A stretch of 64,000 bases of DNA from Siphonodentalium dalli (lineage: Eukaryota; Mollusca; Scaphopoda; Gadilida; Siphonodentaliidae). The stretch's first letter is position 1. Every line of letters starts with the position of its first letter. The stretch lies in NCBI GenBank assembly GCA_032622095.1, contig CP136061.1, forward strand, positions 47,561,797 to 47,625,796, written 5' to 3'. Position numbers and translations under genes: made by a program. The notes below the pieces were generated by a model, which made no database searches, was not told the DNA's origin, and was given only the letters and a program-made list of their open reading frames with translations. Positions 1 through 12,313 of this stretch are shown piece after piece.

Positions 1-250
1 ACTTTCATGACTGGAGCTTCATGAAATTTTGCGAAAACCCTGTGCCAATGCATTGTCTTATATATGCATCGCCCATAGGGCGCCTCACATATATAAGAAT
101 GCATTGGCCTAACAATTTTTACCTTGACCTTGTAAGCAAGTGCATTCTCTTATATATGCGAGGCTCCTTATGGGAGACTCACATATATAAGAGAATGCAC
201 TGGCATAGGGTCTGTAATGCTGCACCAGCGCAGCATGATGTGCCAAAGTC
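1..250. mobile_element. TTAA-type hairpin MITE, cut by the window edge
   Basis: Starts at base 1 with the ACTTTCATGACTGGAGC end seen in the 33630-33853 copy. It holds two hairpins of the recurrent type (arms GCATTCTCTTATATATGCG and its complement) around a spacer reading CCTAACAA. The far end keeps the CTGCACCAGCGCAGC motif but lacks a clear AAAGGGTTAA terminus. Family membership is by comparison within this window. Confidence 0.6.
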
Positions 251-777
251 AGATTACCAGGGTCGTAGCCCTGAATAGGTGTGGGTATGGAAGGGGGTAA
301 CATGGATACACATACTACACTTCCGTTTCTGGAAACATTTTTTTCGCAATTAACAGGAGTTCCTTCAACTGACATCTATCATTGTTTCAACCGAATTACT
401 GCTAATATTTTTCTCAAAAAAAAGAGTTTTCTAGTAAATTCCACACAAATCACATGTTGCCGATGATGCAAACCAATTCTGATTCTCCAGTGTTTTTCAA
501 ACGAATGTTTACGCAAGTCAATTCAGTGATTCACGTAGAAAATTAAGCCCTGCAATATCATTTCAAATGAAATATCAATTCTTTTTTTTAATCACAGAAA
601 CAATTTGCAATATGCAAATATATTACTGTAGATATTAGCATGAAACAAACACATTAAAAAAAAATATTACATTAGACATCAGTATGAAACAAAAGCGATC
701 AAAGCTTCAATAACTTGCAAGTAGACAACTTCTAACCGGTAAACCCACCACGTCAGGTGAATTCATGAAACACCTAC
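251..777. other. IARS1 intron, no feature seen
   Basis: AT-rich sequence downstream (in gene direction) of the IARS1 exon at 778-897. I saw no exon, repeat family or RNA gene in it. Confidence 0.5.
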
Positions 778-897
778 CTCCCATTCTGTGGAGTATCGAG
801 TAACTATCTTCCGACATTCGGCATTATAAGCACCAATCCCCATCTTGGCAACATCGTCTGGTCCTTTTATTCCCAAAGTTTTATCAATTTCATACTC
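778..897 (-). CDS. IARS1: Isoleucyl-tRNA synthetase, coding exon 3 (partial gene)
   Basis: 120-nt exon on the minus strand, 40 codons in phase 0, starting EYEIDKTLGIKGPDDVAKMG and ending RYSTEWE. The acceptor is acag|GAG and the donor GAG|gtaggt. It follows directly on the LPV that ends the exon at 9129-9285, giving the family's LPVEYEIDKTLGI junction of the Rossmann-fold catalytic domain. The enzyme charges tRNA-Ile with isoleucine in the cytosol and is part of the multi-synthetase complex in animals (family knowledge). The next residues in the family lie beyond the left edge, so the gene is truncated by the window. The intron between this exon and the previous one is 8.2 kb and almost filled by a foldback transposon. 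Confidence 0.93.
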
Positions 898-1095
898 CTG
901 TAAGCATGTGAATCACATTGTAGTTCATAAAATGAATCTTTGAAATGATTGGCAGCAAAATCATAGTAATTAATGGAATATAAAATATCGACATGAACAA
1001 TATATTCTGTATTTCCAGATAGTGGTATATTTAAATTCTATAAGTTAATAACGAAGTTTATATGGTACATAACTATCAGGGAAGAAAGAATCTAA
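898..1095. other. IARS1 intron between exon and foldback element
   Basis: AT-rich intron sequence with no repeat or exon recognised. It ends in TAA, which is duplicated after the foldback element. Confidence 0.5.
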
Positions 1096-1619
1096 TAGAG
1101 GAGCGGCCAAATCCAAAAAGGGCCTTAGTTTTCGAGATACCCCTACCCTCGGTAGAACAAGTTGAAACCAAGTTTTTTTGGAAGGTAAATATATCTCATT
1201 TATGAAAATGATTCTTGGCCTTACCGGAATGGGTGGCAGCTATGTATGGTAAGACTATTTGTGAAGGTACCCTACCGATAAATTAGCCTGTTTTCAGCGG
1301 TTGACCAGCTATACACAATTGGTTAAAAGTTAAGCACATCACCAAAAACAGAACGTTCTATTTGTTATTATGGGGTACATGGTGATACTAGATCGGAAAG
1401 TTCTTATTTTTTCTGGTTTGTTTGAGATTTCACGACGTCATGGTGGAGAATGTAACGTTCTGCGTCAAAACATCATGACGATTCAGAGTAACTGTCGCCC
1501 GTCAACTCTGTACAAAACTAGCACGCTGTATTGAGCTTATCTTGTCATATATGTTTGGAAAGACTGGAGTATTTTCTACCGGGAGGTGTTAACATTATTT
1601 TCCTGATCCTACAAATATT

Positions 1620-2900
1620 GCAATAATAGGCAAAAACTTAACCCTCCCCCAATGTCATAAAATGCTAAGTATAGCCATCGCCGAGGATTGGATCCCAGAA
1701 TGATAGAATAGTGCGTAGTATTTCCTTTTATTTAGTGTAGAACACACATAACAAGTGTAAAATGCAAATTTCCAACCATATTCACTATTAGATGAGTATC
1801 AAACTCCAAGATGGCGTCCAATATGGCATTCAGTTGTTATTTTAGGACTCAGTGAAGCGACATACGAAAATTCCAGAAAAGGAAGGTCCCCAGTGGTAAA
1901 ATGTATATTATTTTAATGACCATATATAATAGCATGTCATATGAAACATTAGTTTCACCAATAATACATCTTATCAATTGGTAAAATAATAGTCCAAAAT
2001 TTATTCCGCCGTTCAATGTCATAAAATTCTAACTAAAGTTGTCGCATGGGATTGGAACACGAATGATCACATAATGCGCAGTATTTTGTTTTATTTAATG
2101 TAGAATACACATGCAAATTGGCCAGAGAAAATTGCCATCCAGATTTGTTATTTGAAGAGTATCATAATCCAAGATGGCGTTCAATATGGCGGCCAATTTA
2201 ATTTCAAGACTTAATGAACGGGCATACGACAAATTCAGAAAAGGAACGTCCCCAGTGGAATATTATATATCATTGTACTGACTATATAGAATATTTCATA
2301 TCAAACATTAGATTCAGCATTGATCCATATTATCAATTGATGAAATAATTAGACAAAAAACTTAACCCCCCTTCAGTCACAAACTTCCACACAAATGAGC
2401 CACTGGAGATTGTATTACAGGTCAAAAAGAAATGAGCATATATTTTGGATTTCATTTGTGCTGAATACGATCGAGAAACAAAAAGTTTGAAGTCACATCC
2501 ACTATTGCGGCCAACGTGGCAGTTAAGTTTAATGTCAACACTTTGTGAACAACTAATACGATATGCGGACAAAGAACGTCTCATATGGTATTACTTATGC
2601 GATGTATTAGCTACAATGTGTGTTTCCATTATTAAATGGCAATTTATTGTTTGCGTGATGACGGAGACCAAAATATGGTGGTCAAGTATATAAACAAAAA
2701 ATCAGGTGAGCTTTGTCATGTCTCGAATATATAACACTTCGTGAAAACATCTACGGAAAAACAGGACAAATGACGTCTCCAGTGGTATATATATTGTGGC
2801 GATTCATTACCTTCATTTCATTACATTAGTCATATGAAATAGTAGTTCTGTCAATAACATAATTATCTTTTAATTTGCGAAATAATAAACACAAAACTCA
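1620..2900 (+). repeat. Tandem ~370-bp subunits of the left arm
   Basis: Each unit repeats the same order: CTTAACCCTCCCC-like start, TGTCATAAAATGCTAA, a GGATTGGAtCCcaGAATGAT block, TTTATTTAGTGTAGAACACA, a CCAAGATGGCGTCCAATATG block, GGAACGTCCCCAGTGG, and an ATATGAAACATTAG block. Units start near 1630, 1995 and 2355, with a more diverged one near 2890. Spacing is about 365 bp for the first two steps and looser afterwards. Confidence 0.75.
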
Positions 2901-3379
2901 ACATTCCTCATCTCTAAAGTTATAACATTGCGCACAAAGGTACCTCTGAGAATCGTAACCAAGAATAAAACAACAAATGCGCAGTTGTAGATGTCATTTT
3001 GTGCGGCATAATTATGTGAGAACCATGCACACGCGCTATCAGATGGATCTCAAAATACAAGATGGCATCCCATAATATGGATGTCACTTCAATTTGGAGA
3101 AGAGGTACAACAGCCAGAGAAGAGACGTCCTTTTGTAATGCTTTGCGTTGGATTTGTTGTTGAAGTGCCAGACGTTTTCAACAACTGTTCAAATGGTTTG
3201 TTTGTTCGCTCTAGTGCAGGTAGTCGATAAGTTAACTTTTCAATAATAATATTTTGGAATGGAATAACATTAACATATATGTTATCTTCATAAAGATGAG
3301 CGAGCAACATTTGCTTTTATCAATCATAAAAACTACATGGCTCTGGTAGCCAACCATTCAATTAACGTTCAGTGACTAA

Positions 3380-4938
3380 GGGGGTGTTTATACATTACCC
3401 GGCGAAGATCGCATTCGCTTTAGCCGGCAGCGATAACAATAGAGTGTTTATACTTCGCCGGATAAGAATTACGGCTATCCGGATACTCAGCTATACGGTT
3501 TTCAACTTTTGGATAAAATGATTTCGTACAAGCACCTGATTGTCGTATGGATTCTAATTCGCTCTGCGGTTAAGTTAGATGTTTATCTGGGGTCATGTCG
3601 TCATGGGTGATTTCCTTTCAACAATTAACTCGAACAATATTATTGTGCAATCGCTGATAGACCAGCCCGCTTTTCACCTGTGTATATATTGGTCAGTGTG
3701 CCAGTTTGATTGTCTCTAATCAGCTGTCCGTCGGTGGTCACGCACCTTGGTTATAAGCTATTATTATAAATACCAACTGATGATGGTACACGTACTCTGC
3801 ATGTGCATGGTACATTTGTTGCGCATTCGAGGGAATTAATTCATGTACATGTATGTCCATATATATATGGAAGAAATGGGATGGCACGTTTCTATGGATT
3901 CAAACTCAATGGACAATTAGTTCAATAATTTAAATCTGAGTGCGCCGTGGACATATGTACACAGGGACGGGTCTAGAGGGCCTGATTTGGAGGTGTGGGA
4001 CTGTTCATCTTTGGAATTTATCGACCGACCGTGGTTATGGCCAGGTGTGAGAATTGTTTTTAATCTGAACCCTGAAAATTGCAAAATCCTAGCATCCAGC
4101 CTGAAGATTTCCAATTGTTGGACATTTTCCAAACTTGACACACATCTAAGGTTGGATAATTTCCAACTGATGGCCATTTCAGCAAATGTTGCTTAAAGAA
4201 ATCACCAATAACAAATTGTTGAAAATAAAACTACGAGAACAATTTCAACATATTGCTGATGTCAAATTTCCAACCATTGCCGTGTCAGGTATGAAATTTC
4301 CAGCTTTTGAATATATTGATTAAAGTTGGGATGAGACACCCCCATCGCCACGGCCCTACATACATGGACATGGTGAACGCCCGAGTAAAATGAAAAACAT
4401 ATTTTATTGTATAATGTGCAAACGGAAAATGTGTCACATTTGATTCGCGATGTTGAACCTTATATATATAATATAATATCCAATCCGAATGATTATAGAC
4501 ACCAATTTGTAGATGCATGCGACGAAAATATCTCAAAACAGACAATGACCATGCTTTTGGTGCGACACTCACTTCACAGGCTGTCTATGAACCCAAACAA
4601 ACCATTAACAATTTTGTTTAAATATCTATAAAATTACCAATAGCAATACCTGAAAGTTTGAGTTTGATATTAATAATTTCGGCATTTCCTTTTCTAAAAA
4701 GTTTCATTTCACTATACTGCCCAACCATATATCTAACAGGAAGCGGCTAGATGTTTACATGCGTACAGCAATATCATATTGCAGTTCAGTGAGAACTAAA
4801 ACGAAAACTATTATCAAGTAAAGGAGACACATGAATATATGCGTATCTTCGCCGGCGATGTGTAAACACTCTGCCCAACCTTCGCCGGCTAACGGGTTCG
4901 CCGGGTAACGGCTTCACCGGCTATGTGTAAACGTCACC
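3380..4938. mobile_element. Nested PIF/Harbinger-like MITE (1.56 kb)
   Basis: Left end GGGGGTGTTTATACAT and right end (complement) GGTGACGTTTACACAT form imperfect inverted ends, followed inward by repeated CCGGCGAAG motifs on both sides (3398-3470 and 4848-4920). TAA flanks both ends (3377-3379 and 4939-4941). TAA target duplication plus GG...TGTTTA-type ends fit PIF/Harbinger. The short ORFs inside show no transposase. It lies inside the left half of the larger foldback element, so it inserted later. Confidence 0.8.
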
Positions 4939-7259
4939 TAAAGGTAAAACATGACTCCAGTGACGACATGTTTATAGAGACATAGAGACAGATGTGTGTG
5001 AAAATACATTTATAATTCCCACATTTTCATTGAATATGAGTCATACAATGTGAATCTATTCATTTATAGCAATGGGCACTTGAGCATGGCATGTCCAGGT
5101 TTTCTTGAGATACGCAAATGACTCTACCGGGTGAACAAGAACACAACACTATATGCCAGTGATATTTAGTTGATTACATCACTCTGACTTACACTCAGTT
5201 ACTTGTACCCCCCTAAAATACTATAGATCAAAACTGATATGAGGTCCATGTTAAGTGAAAATAACTTTAGAGTATCTGTGCCAGTTTGGGGGTAGGCAGC
5301 TTATGTATGGACTGAATATATTGATTCCGCGGTAAGATCGGCGCTGTCTTTCCGCCACCCATAAGAATACAATGTATGTCGTAATATGGCCTAAATCGCC
5401 ATAGACCAAACCATACACACAACCTGAATCTATATATCAAGACTAATGACTACTGTTTATTGTGAATTGCCTTATGCATGTTGCCATTTCAATTGTGTTT
5501 ATATTTGCTACTAGCCGCCAGTTCTTCATTACTTACCATTTGATCCATTTCAAATGACACCAAACTCAAAAGAACCGTGGGTAACACAACTTTTTAGTGA
5601 CATTCTGGTTTGCTAGTGAGTTGCGTAATTATGATTATAATCTAACGGCAATCATAAATGCAACACCAACGTGCATGTTCAGTGGAGATTATCGCACTAT
5701 CACCTATGTATCAATAAAATGTATTAGCATTAGAGATATTACTATACATGTAGTCCGGACCCACGTTCATAAGAACTAATGCAGATATGATATCCGCCCG
5801 AGATATAGAAGATTCAATTTCAATTAGTCTAGCCCGGAAACTCAATATCTTCTGTTTGCAACATATATGAATCCGATTGACATTCCCAACAATTTAACTC
5901 ACATTAGTCGAGACTAAAATATCAATGTACAGAAGAACATGCACATCAAGCAACATATGGCGAGAACAACTTATATGCATACGTATGCGGTGTTGTTCTC
6001 TTATTTGACTATGAGCCGAAACGCGGACTATTATACAAAGCAGTAACCTCTCGACACTATAATGCCTTTTTATAACCTATTTTTACGCTGATTGCATTAT
6101 ATGGACATTGTGGTCCCATGGTATGTCATTAAAGAGCATGTTCTGTGTGTGCGATGATGAATCTCGTGTTACGTTAATAGGCAATGACTATGATGTGTGA
6201 ACTTTGATAGCTCGTGGACTCATATCCAACTTTGCCAAAACCAGAGATCGATTAGATATCTTATTTGCTGGATTTAAAAATGTATGCCATTTTTTTTTTT
6301 TTTTGCGTTACTGCATATAATATAACAGCAGATGGTGATTCTGTTATTTAATGTGTCATTTGGCCAAAAATGTTGGTGGACATTCAAAAGGACATGTTAA
6401 GGAGGGCTGCACATTCAAGAATGTCACAATATATTAATGATAGTCATATGTTAGCATTGACCATTACAACATCACTTCGTACCGCATCGAGTGCGTGATT
6501 ATTTGTAACGGTTAATGACCATCCTCTATTATTACCAGTTGTCTACATATTGTTAATGCTTTACTTACATAAAATGTGTCAAACAATAGTAAAATTTGCA
6601 TTGGAGATCGATACACGATACACGATCCGGCAAATTAAACTATTTAAGTCATTCTCGGAATTTCGCTAAGTGTTTTTTATTTTGGTTGGTTTGTCTTTCT
6701 CCAAATATTTGATATAAAGTTCCTGATAATCGCTAAACAAAACAACCTAAACATTCAACAAATGCAAATTTCCATCCAGTATTAATCCTGGCGTCACATC
6801 TGCGTCATAGCTAAGGGTGTGACATTTGGAACCTGATGTAGGATACTACCAACCCAATGGCAACATGAAAGACACAGCTTACCCGCCCGTACGGAGCTGA
6901 TCGACAGTTTATGGAAGTTAATTTGAGACAGTCATGTCAAAGCTTTATCTGGAAAAAATGTTGTCTTACCAACATCACTCAAACACAACATATCGACGTC
7001 TAATACAAACACACAATCTAAACAATATATCGCTTCAAACTGCCGTATGATACATTTTGACCGGCTTTCGTATTCATTGTTCGCAGCGTGTTGACATTAG
7101 AATTAGCCATCATGGTGTGCGTCATCTTGGATTTTGGTTGTTTCCTAAAACCAGATGTGGATGCAAATTAAACATTTTATGTTTCTTCGTTGTATTCAAC
7201 ACCTTCAACACAAAGTAATTCCGAACGATTTGCTTAATTCTTTGCATTCTGGACTATAG

Positions 7260-8060
7260 TCACAAGTGACGCCATTATGTGGACGTTTGTGACTGGGTGG
7301 TGGTTAAGTTTTTGTTTACTAATTCTCCAACTGATAAGATGGACTAATGGTGAAACTACTGTACCATATGAACTATCGTCTATGTAGTCACTTCAATGAT
7401 ATACAATATGCCACAGGGGACGTCCCCTTTATAGTTCCTTCGTATGTCCGTTCGCTAAGTGGTACAATTAAAATTGGACGCCATATTGGATGCCATCTTG
7501 CTGTTTCATTCTCTTCTAATAGTGAATATGGATGGAAATTCATACCTGTCACTTCGTATGTATGTTGTACATTAAATAAAACAAAATGCTGCGCATAATG
7601 CTATCACTCGTGGTTCCAATCCCAGGCGATAACTTTATTTAGAATTTTATGACATTGGATGGAGGGATACATTTTTACCTATTAGTTTACCAATTGAAAA
7701 GATGTAATAATGGTCAAATTAATGTTTGATATGAAATGTTATTCTATGTAATCATTACAATAATATAGATTTTACCACTGGGGACCTTCCTTTTCGGGAT
7801 TTTTCGTACGTCGCTTCACAAAGTCTAAAATAAAAACTGACCGCCATATTGGACGCCATCTTGGATTTGTATACTCTTCTAATAGTGAATATGGTTGGAA
7901 ATTCACATTTTACACTTGTTATGTGTGTTCTACACTAAATAAAAGCAAATACTACGCATTATTCTATCATTCTGGGATCCAATCCCCGGCGATGGCTATA
8001 GTCAGCTTTTTATGACATTGGGGGAGGGTTAAGTTTTTGCCTATCATTACAATATTTGTA
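7260..8060 (-). repeat. Tandem ~370-bp subunits of the right arm
   Basis: Inverted counterparts of the left-arm units. GGGACGTCCCC or GGGGACCTTCC, CATATTGGATGCCATCTTG, TTAAATAAAACAAAATGC and GGTTAAGTTTTTG recur about every 370 bp (near 7300, 7670 and 8040). Confidence 0.75.
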
Positions 8061-8564
8061 GGGTTAGGATAATAAAGTTAATACCCCCAGTAGCAAATAC
8101 TTCATTCTTTCTAAACATATATGACATGTTAAGCTAGGTTGAGCGTGCTAGTTTTGTACAGAGTTGACGGGCGACAGTTTCTCTGAATCGTCATGATGTT
8201 TTGACGCATAACGTTACATTCTCTACCATGACGTCGTGAAATCTCAAACAAACCAGAAAAAATAAAAACGTTCCAATCTAGTATCACCATGTACCCCATA
8301 ATAACAAATAGTACGTTCTGTTTTTGGTGATGTGCTTAACTTTTAACCAATTGTGTATAGCTGGTCAACCGCTGAACACAGGCTAATTTTTCGGTAGGGT
8401 ACCTTCACAAATAGTCTTACCATACATAGCTGCCACCAATTCCGGCAAGGCCAAGAATCATTTTCATAAATGAGATAGATTTACCTTCCAAAAAAAGTTG
8501 GTTTCAACTTGTTCTACCGAGGGTAGGGGTATCCGACCACTTTTGGCATTTGGCCGCTCCTCTA

Positions 8565-8884
8565 TAAGGTTGTTTTGATACCTCTCATAGTTATGTCCTC
8601 AAAATTCTGCAAACCCAATTGTCCCCAAATTCATGGTGATTCAACATAAATTCTTCACTGTTTTGTGGCAATTCTCAAATTCAACAATATGCGGTGTATA
8701 TTATTAATCTGCTGTTGATATACAGCCTTTAGTTGCGCATTCAAGTGTCCAATCAGAAATGTATGTCAACTCCATTCATATGGAAATGTTTTCAATGGGA
8801 AAACTGGAGTCCCCCAAAAATCTCTGGATTAATTCCTGAGAAAAACAGTTAGTGAGAATGACTGAAGCATGTCAGTGGTAATTA
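8565..8884. other. IARS1 intron, no feature seen
   Basis: Unique-looking AT-rich sequence between two transposons. I saw no exon. Confidence 0.45.
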
Positions 8885-9109
8885 CAAGCCTTGAAATAGT
8901 GTGTCTGTCATTTGCAAAATGAGGTCCCCAGAGGGCGTAAGCATCACCAAATTCACCCTCTGGGGACCTCATTCTGCTTACACCTCAGCAGAATGAGGTT
9001 CCCAGAGGGTGAATTTGGTGATTCTAGCCCGCTATGTGGGGTAGCATCACTAAATTCACCCTCTGGGGACCTCATTCTGCAAATGACAGACACCCTATTT
9101 CAAGGCTTG
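8885..9109. mobile_element. hAT-like MITE of the GAATGAGG family
   Basis: Inverted ends CAAGCCTTGAAATAG / CTATTTCAAGGCTTG are followed by GTCATTTGCA and the GAATGAGGTCCCCAGAGGGT arm, repeated inverted in the middle and at the other end. The right end is 20 bp from the donor of the IARS1 exon at 9129-9285. Flanks share only ATTA here, while other copies show 8-bp duplications. Confidence 0.75.
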
Positions 9110-9128
9110 ATTAGAATATTAAACTCAC

Positions 9129-9285
9129 AACAGGGAGTCCGTGAGTGTCCCAGCCGAAACGCCTTTCAACATGAAACCCACTTTGGTGTGCCCATCTTGT
9201 GACGATGTCTTTTATGGTACCAGCTAGAATATGACCATAATGTGGCAATCCTGTGGCAAATGGTGGTCCATCATAGAATGTGTAC
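9129..9285 (-). CDS. IARS1: Isoleucyl-tRNA synthetase, coding exon 2 (class I HIGH-type motif)
   Basis: 157-nt exon on the minus strand, acceptor ttttag|GTACAC and donor GTT|gtgagt. With two bases from the preceding exon it reads [21 protein letters not shown], then [20 protein letters not shown], then [22 protein letters not shown] carries the HYGH version of the class I HIGH signature that binds ATP, and [16 protein letters not shown] is diagnostic for eukaryotic-type IleRS rather than ValRS or LeuRS. The family has Cys in WDCHGLP where this gene has Thr. Identity rests on remembered family sequence but the match is near-continuous. Confidence 0.97.
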
Positions 9286-9499
9286 CTAAAATAAGTGTAA
9301 CATAAAATGTCCAATATCAAGCTTTTTGAGTTGAAGCATGTGCACTTTAAGGCATGTTGTAGAAATCCTAGAGGATTATTTTACATATGCATCTCATATG
9401 TATAATGTACAAGCGCTTTGAGTCACACATCCCACAGTGGAGTTGGAAACTAAATAAGTGTCATCTAAAATACAAACTACTAGCCGATGAGCCCGACGT

Positions 9500-9966
9500 T
9501 GTCCGGTCTATTCAAAAACCAAATTTCAAGTCGATAGCTCCACCCGTTTCAAAAACCAAATTTCAAGTCGATAGCTCTACCCGTTTCCGATATCTGGTCT
9601 GCGCATGCGCGAATCAGGCGTCGCACGGGCTCGGCGACCCGATAAAATTCGTATCCGGGGCAAGATACATTCACATAGCAAATTTCAAGTCGATAGCTCC
9701 ACCCGTTTCCGAGATCTCGTCTGCGCATGCGCGAAGCTGGTGTCGCACGGGCTCGGCGACCCGATAAAATTCGTATCCGGGGCAAGATACATTCACATAG
9801 CAAATTTCAAGTCGATAGCTCCACCCGTTTCCGAGATCTCGTCTGCGCATGCGCGAAGCGGGCGCCGCACGGGCTCGCCAATACGACAACGTTCACCGCC
9901 TGGTCAAACTACACACACGTACCAAGTTTCGTCCCGATCGGTCGAGAATCGTAGATTTGTATAAAT

Positions 9967-10002
<36 letters not shown>

Positions 10003-10020
10003 AACAAACATACAGACAGA
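9500..10020 (+). repeat. Satellite of ~121-bp units with (GACA)n tail
   Basis: Units containing CAAATTTCAAGTCGATAGCT, CCACCCGTTTCCGAGATCTC and CTGCGCATGCGCGA start at about 9558, 9679 and 9801; the last two starts are 122 bp apart. A partial copy lies near 9521. The array ends in a GACA microsatellite (9967-9998). It is GC-richer than its surroundings and produces overlapping spurious ORFs on both strands. The design (tandem core plus GACA tail) resembles dispersed repeats of marine invertebrates, but I could not assign a class. Confidence 0.85.
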
Positions 10021-10130
10021 GGTCTTCAAAATATATATGAGATTATGGCGTTAAATTAGCCAGAACTTGAACATTCACCTCAGGTTCATTCAATTATCAA
10101 TTTTTTATCAACTTATCATTCGTGGGGTTA

Positions 10131-10440
10131 GAGCAACAAGGTACCACGTCGACTTTTTGGTGAAAATTAGTTTTCTTGTTAATTGGGATGCAAATTAATT
10201 ATACTTTCATGTGTAAAAATACTGGAGATCAATTTTACTAATTAATTAATCTACTCATTAATTACCACAAGGTACTATCTTGGTTATTGCCAATACGTTT
10301 AGAGCAACAAGGTACCATGTGGGTATTGTTGCATGCAACAAGGTGCTATCTTTGATATGGCACCTTGCTGCTGATAAGAAGTAATTAAATTGGTATCAAT
10401 TTCTACCACTTAAAACTTATAGCACCTTGTTGTTGGCTTG
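10131..10440. repeat. Left subterminal motif cluster (AACAAGGTRC)
   Basis: Copies of (A)GCAACAAGGTACC or close variants lie at about 10132, 10266, 10302, 10335 (AGGTGC), 10360 (inverted, CACCTTGCTG) and 10421 (inverted, GCACCTTGTTG). Several continue into CTATCTT. Repeated subterminal motifs in both orientations are typical transposase-binding arrays in hAT, P and similar elements; binding here is inferred. Confidence 0.7.
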
Positions 10441-10549
10441 TTAACATATATCACAACATGTGTTTTTGTATAATGATAAGGAAGCCGGTACATATAAAAT
10501 CTGAGTATTTGTTGGAATGTAACAGACATTGTTCACTTAACAAGGAGTT

Positions 10550-12313
10550 CACCAGGACCATTTTCGTAGAAATATATCCACGCCGGCTGAGTGGAAAAGG
10601 AACAAGCTGAAAAATCTTCGGAATATTGGCGGCGAATATGTATCTTCAAGGGGAAAACATATTCAAGCACGATCAACGGAGTACATTGATGGTGCAAAGT
10701 GTAGATTTAAATGTTCATTGAAGATATCTATGGAAGAAAGCCAATTAATATTCGAAATATATTGGAGACTTGGAAATTATGAAAGACAGCGAGCATTCAT
10801 TTGTCAGCATGTTAATCAGCAGGATACTAAGAAGGCAAAGCTGAAGTTGACAGCCAATGCATATTATTTCACAGTAGGAAGCAACATGCGTCAGGTGTGC
10901 AAATCTTTCTTTCTAAAAACACTTTATGTTGGACGAAAAACTGTCGATTATGCTCTCAAGAAAAAATGTCATGGTCAATTCACTGGGAAGGATAGAAAAG
11001 GGTCAAGGTTTTCAGCCAACAAAACCCCTCATAATTTTCTGGAGTTAATTCATTCACATATCAAATCATTTCCTCCAACAATGGAGTCACACTACGCTCG
11101 CAAAGATTCAAGAAAGCTTTACTTGGGTCAGGAGCTTAATATAAAGATTATGTACAGACTTTTCAAGGATAGCTATTTCAGAAACACTAAATGTCCAGAC
11201 TCTGAGTCATTATACAGGAGGACCTTTTGTGAAATTTATAATTTATCTGTTCACAAACCAAAAAAGGATCAATGTGTAGTCTGCTCGACATACGACCGAA
11301 AAAATTTAGGTGGATTGCTAGAAGAGGGAGACACTGAGAAATATAACAACCACAGAAAAATGAAGGACAGACAAGAGACAGAGAAGGACAAGGAAAATGA
11401 CAAAAATGACAATCTCTCCATGTTGACATCCGATTTGGAATCAGTATTGACAACTCTATGTTCACAGGTGGGCTTGCTATATTACAAACGGAAGCTTTCG
11501 TGCTATAAACATGTCGTTCTTTTCTTTGGCTGAAAAAAAGGGTACGTGTTACCTATGGGATGAAGTACAAGGAGCTAGGGACTCAAACGGAATTGGTAGT
11601 TGCCTGATATATAACATAATTTCAGTAGCAGAACAAAACAAGACTGTTAAGGAAATAACATATTATTCAGACACTTGCGGAGGACAAAATCGCAACAAAT
11701 ATGTTGCAAGCGGTATGCTGTATGGCTTAAACATTCACAACCATATAACAAAAATCAACCATAAATTCTTTGTACCCGGACATTCTCACATGGAATCTGA
11801 CTCGATCCACTCTGCAGTTGAGAGGGCGAAAAGGGTACAGAGGTGTATGTTCCGAGCCAATGGGGTACAATAATAGCAATGTCACGAAAATCGAATCCAT
11901 ACATTGTAATACCCATGAAATACAATGATTTTTCTGATATGAAAGCGCTTAAATCAGACAACATGAGGGGCATGAAGATCAACATCAAGGGGGAAAGAAT
12001 AAATTGGCTGCATGTGCGATAGATCCAGGTGCGTAACGATTCAGCAGAAAGCATATTCATTAACCAAACTTTTGATGAAAACAATATCCAGGAACTAAAA
12101 GTTGTAAGACCTCGGTCAAACGTGGGAAAATATTCAATCAAACAGTGTTATGCAGCTAAACTCCCAATTTCCATTCCAAAGAAGAATGACTTGGAGTCAT
12201 TCCTGAAGAATATCACCATACTACAGCAACTTACCCACCAGCAAATCAACCAGACAGATTGGCAAATCCTAACTTTTCGGAAAGTGAACCAGATGATTCT
12301 GATTAGTATCTGA
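10550..12313 (+). pseudogene. Decayed transposase-like gene (DUF7869-type, RNase H-like)
   Basis: The reading frame is open from about 10550, passing a Cys pair (CRFKC) near 10700 and MRQVCKSFFLKTLYVGRKTV, to 11533, with FCEIYNLSVHKPKKDQCVVC in the middle. The frame then shifts by one base near 11503 (TATAAACATG), and coding continues as YLWDEVQGARDSNGIGSCLI, YYSDTCGGQNRNKYVASG and FFVPGHSHMESDSIHSAVER. A second shift lies near 11832, giving VYVPSQWGTIIAMSRKSNPY, and an in-frame TAG is at 12020-12022 before the tail ends at 12313. The SDTCGGQNRN and GHSHMESDSIHS motifs are those of the DUF7869-type proteins common in invertebrate genomes. A DDE/RNase H-like fold is an inference from motif order. 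Confidence 0.8.

Larger units (their letters stand above)
1096..8564. mobile_element. 7.5-kb foldback DNA element with long terminal inverted repeats
   Basis: The left end TAGAGGAGCGGCCAAAT at 1096 reappears inverted as ATTTGGCCGCTCCTCTA ending at 8564. The match continues inward through the CCCCTACCCTCGG, GAACAAGTTGAAACCA and CATTTATGAAAATGATTCTT blocks and on for more than 1 kb. Flanks are TAA on both sides (1093-1095 and 8565-8567), which fits a 3-bp target duplication of PIF/Harbinger type; that class is an inference. The arms contain tandem ~370-bp subunits. The middle (about 4.95-6.7 kb) has no convincing ORF, so the element looks non-autonomous. A separate element (3380-4938) is nested in the left half. 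Confidence 0.85.

Noticed and set aside
9387-9964. Several overlapping ORFs with repeated arginine-rich peptides
   Set aside because: They are translations of the 121-bp satellite in different frames on both strands.
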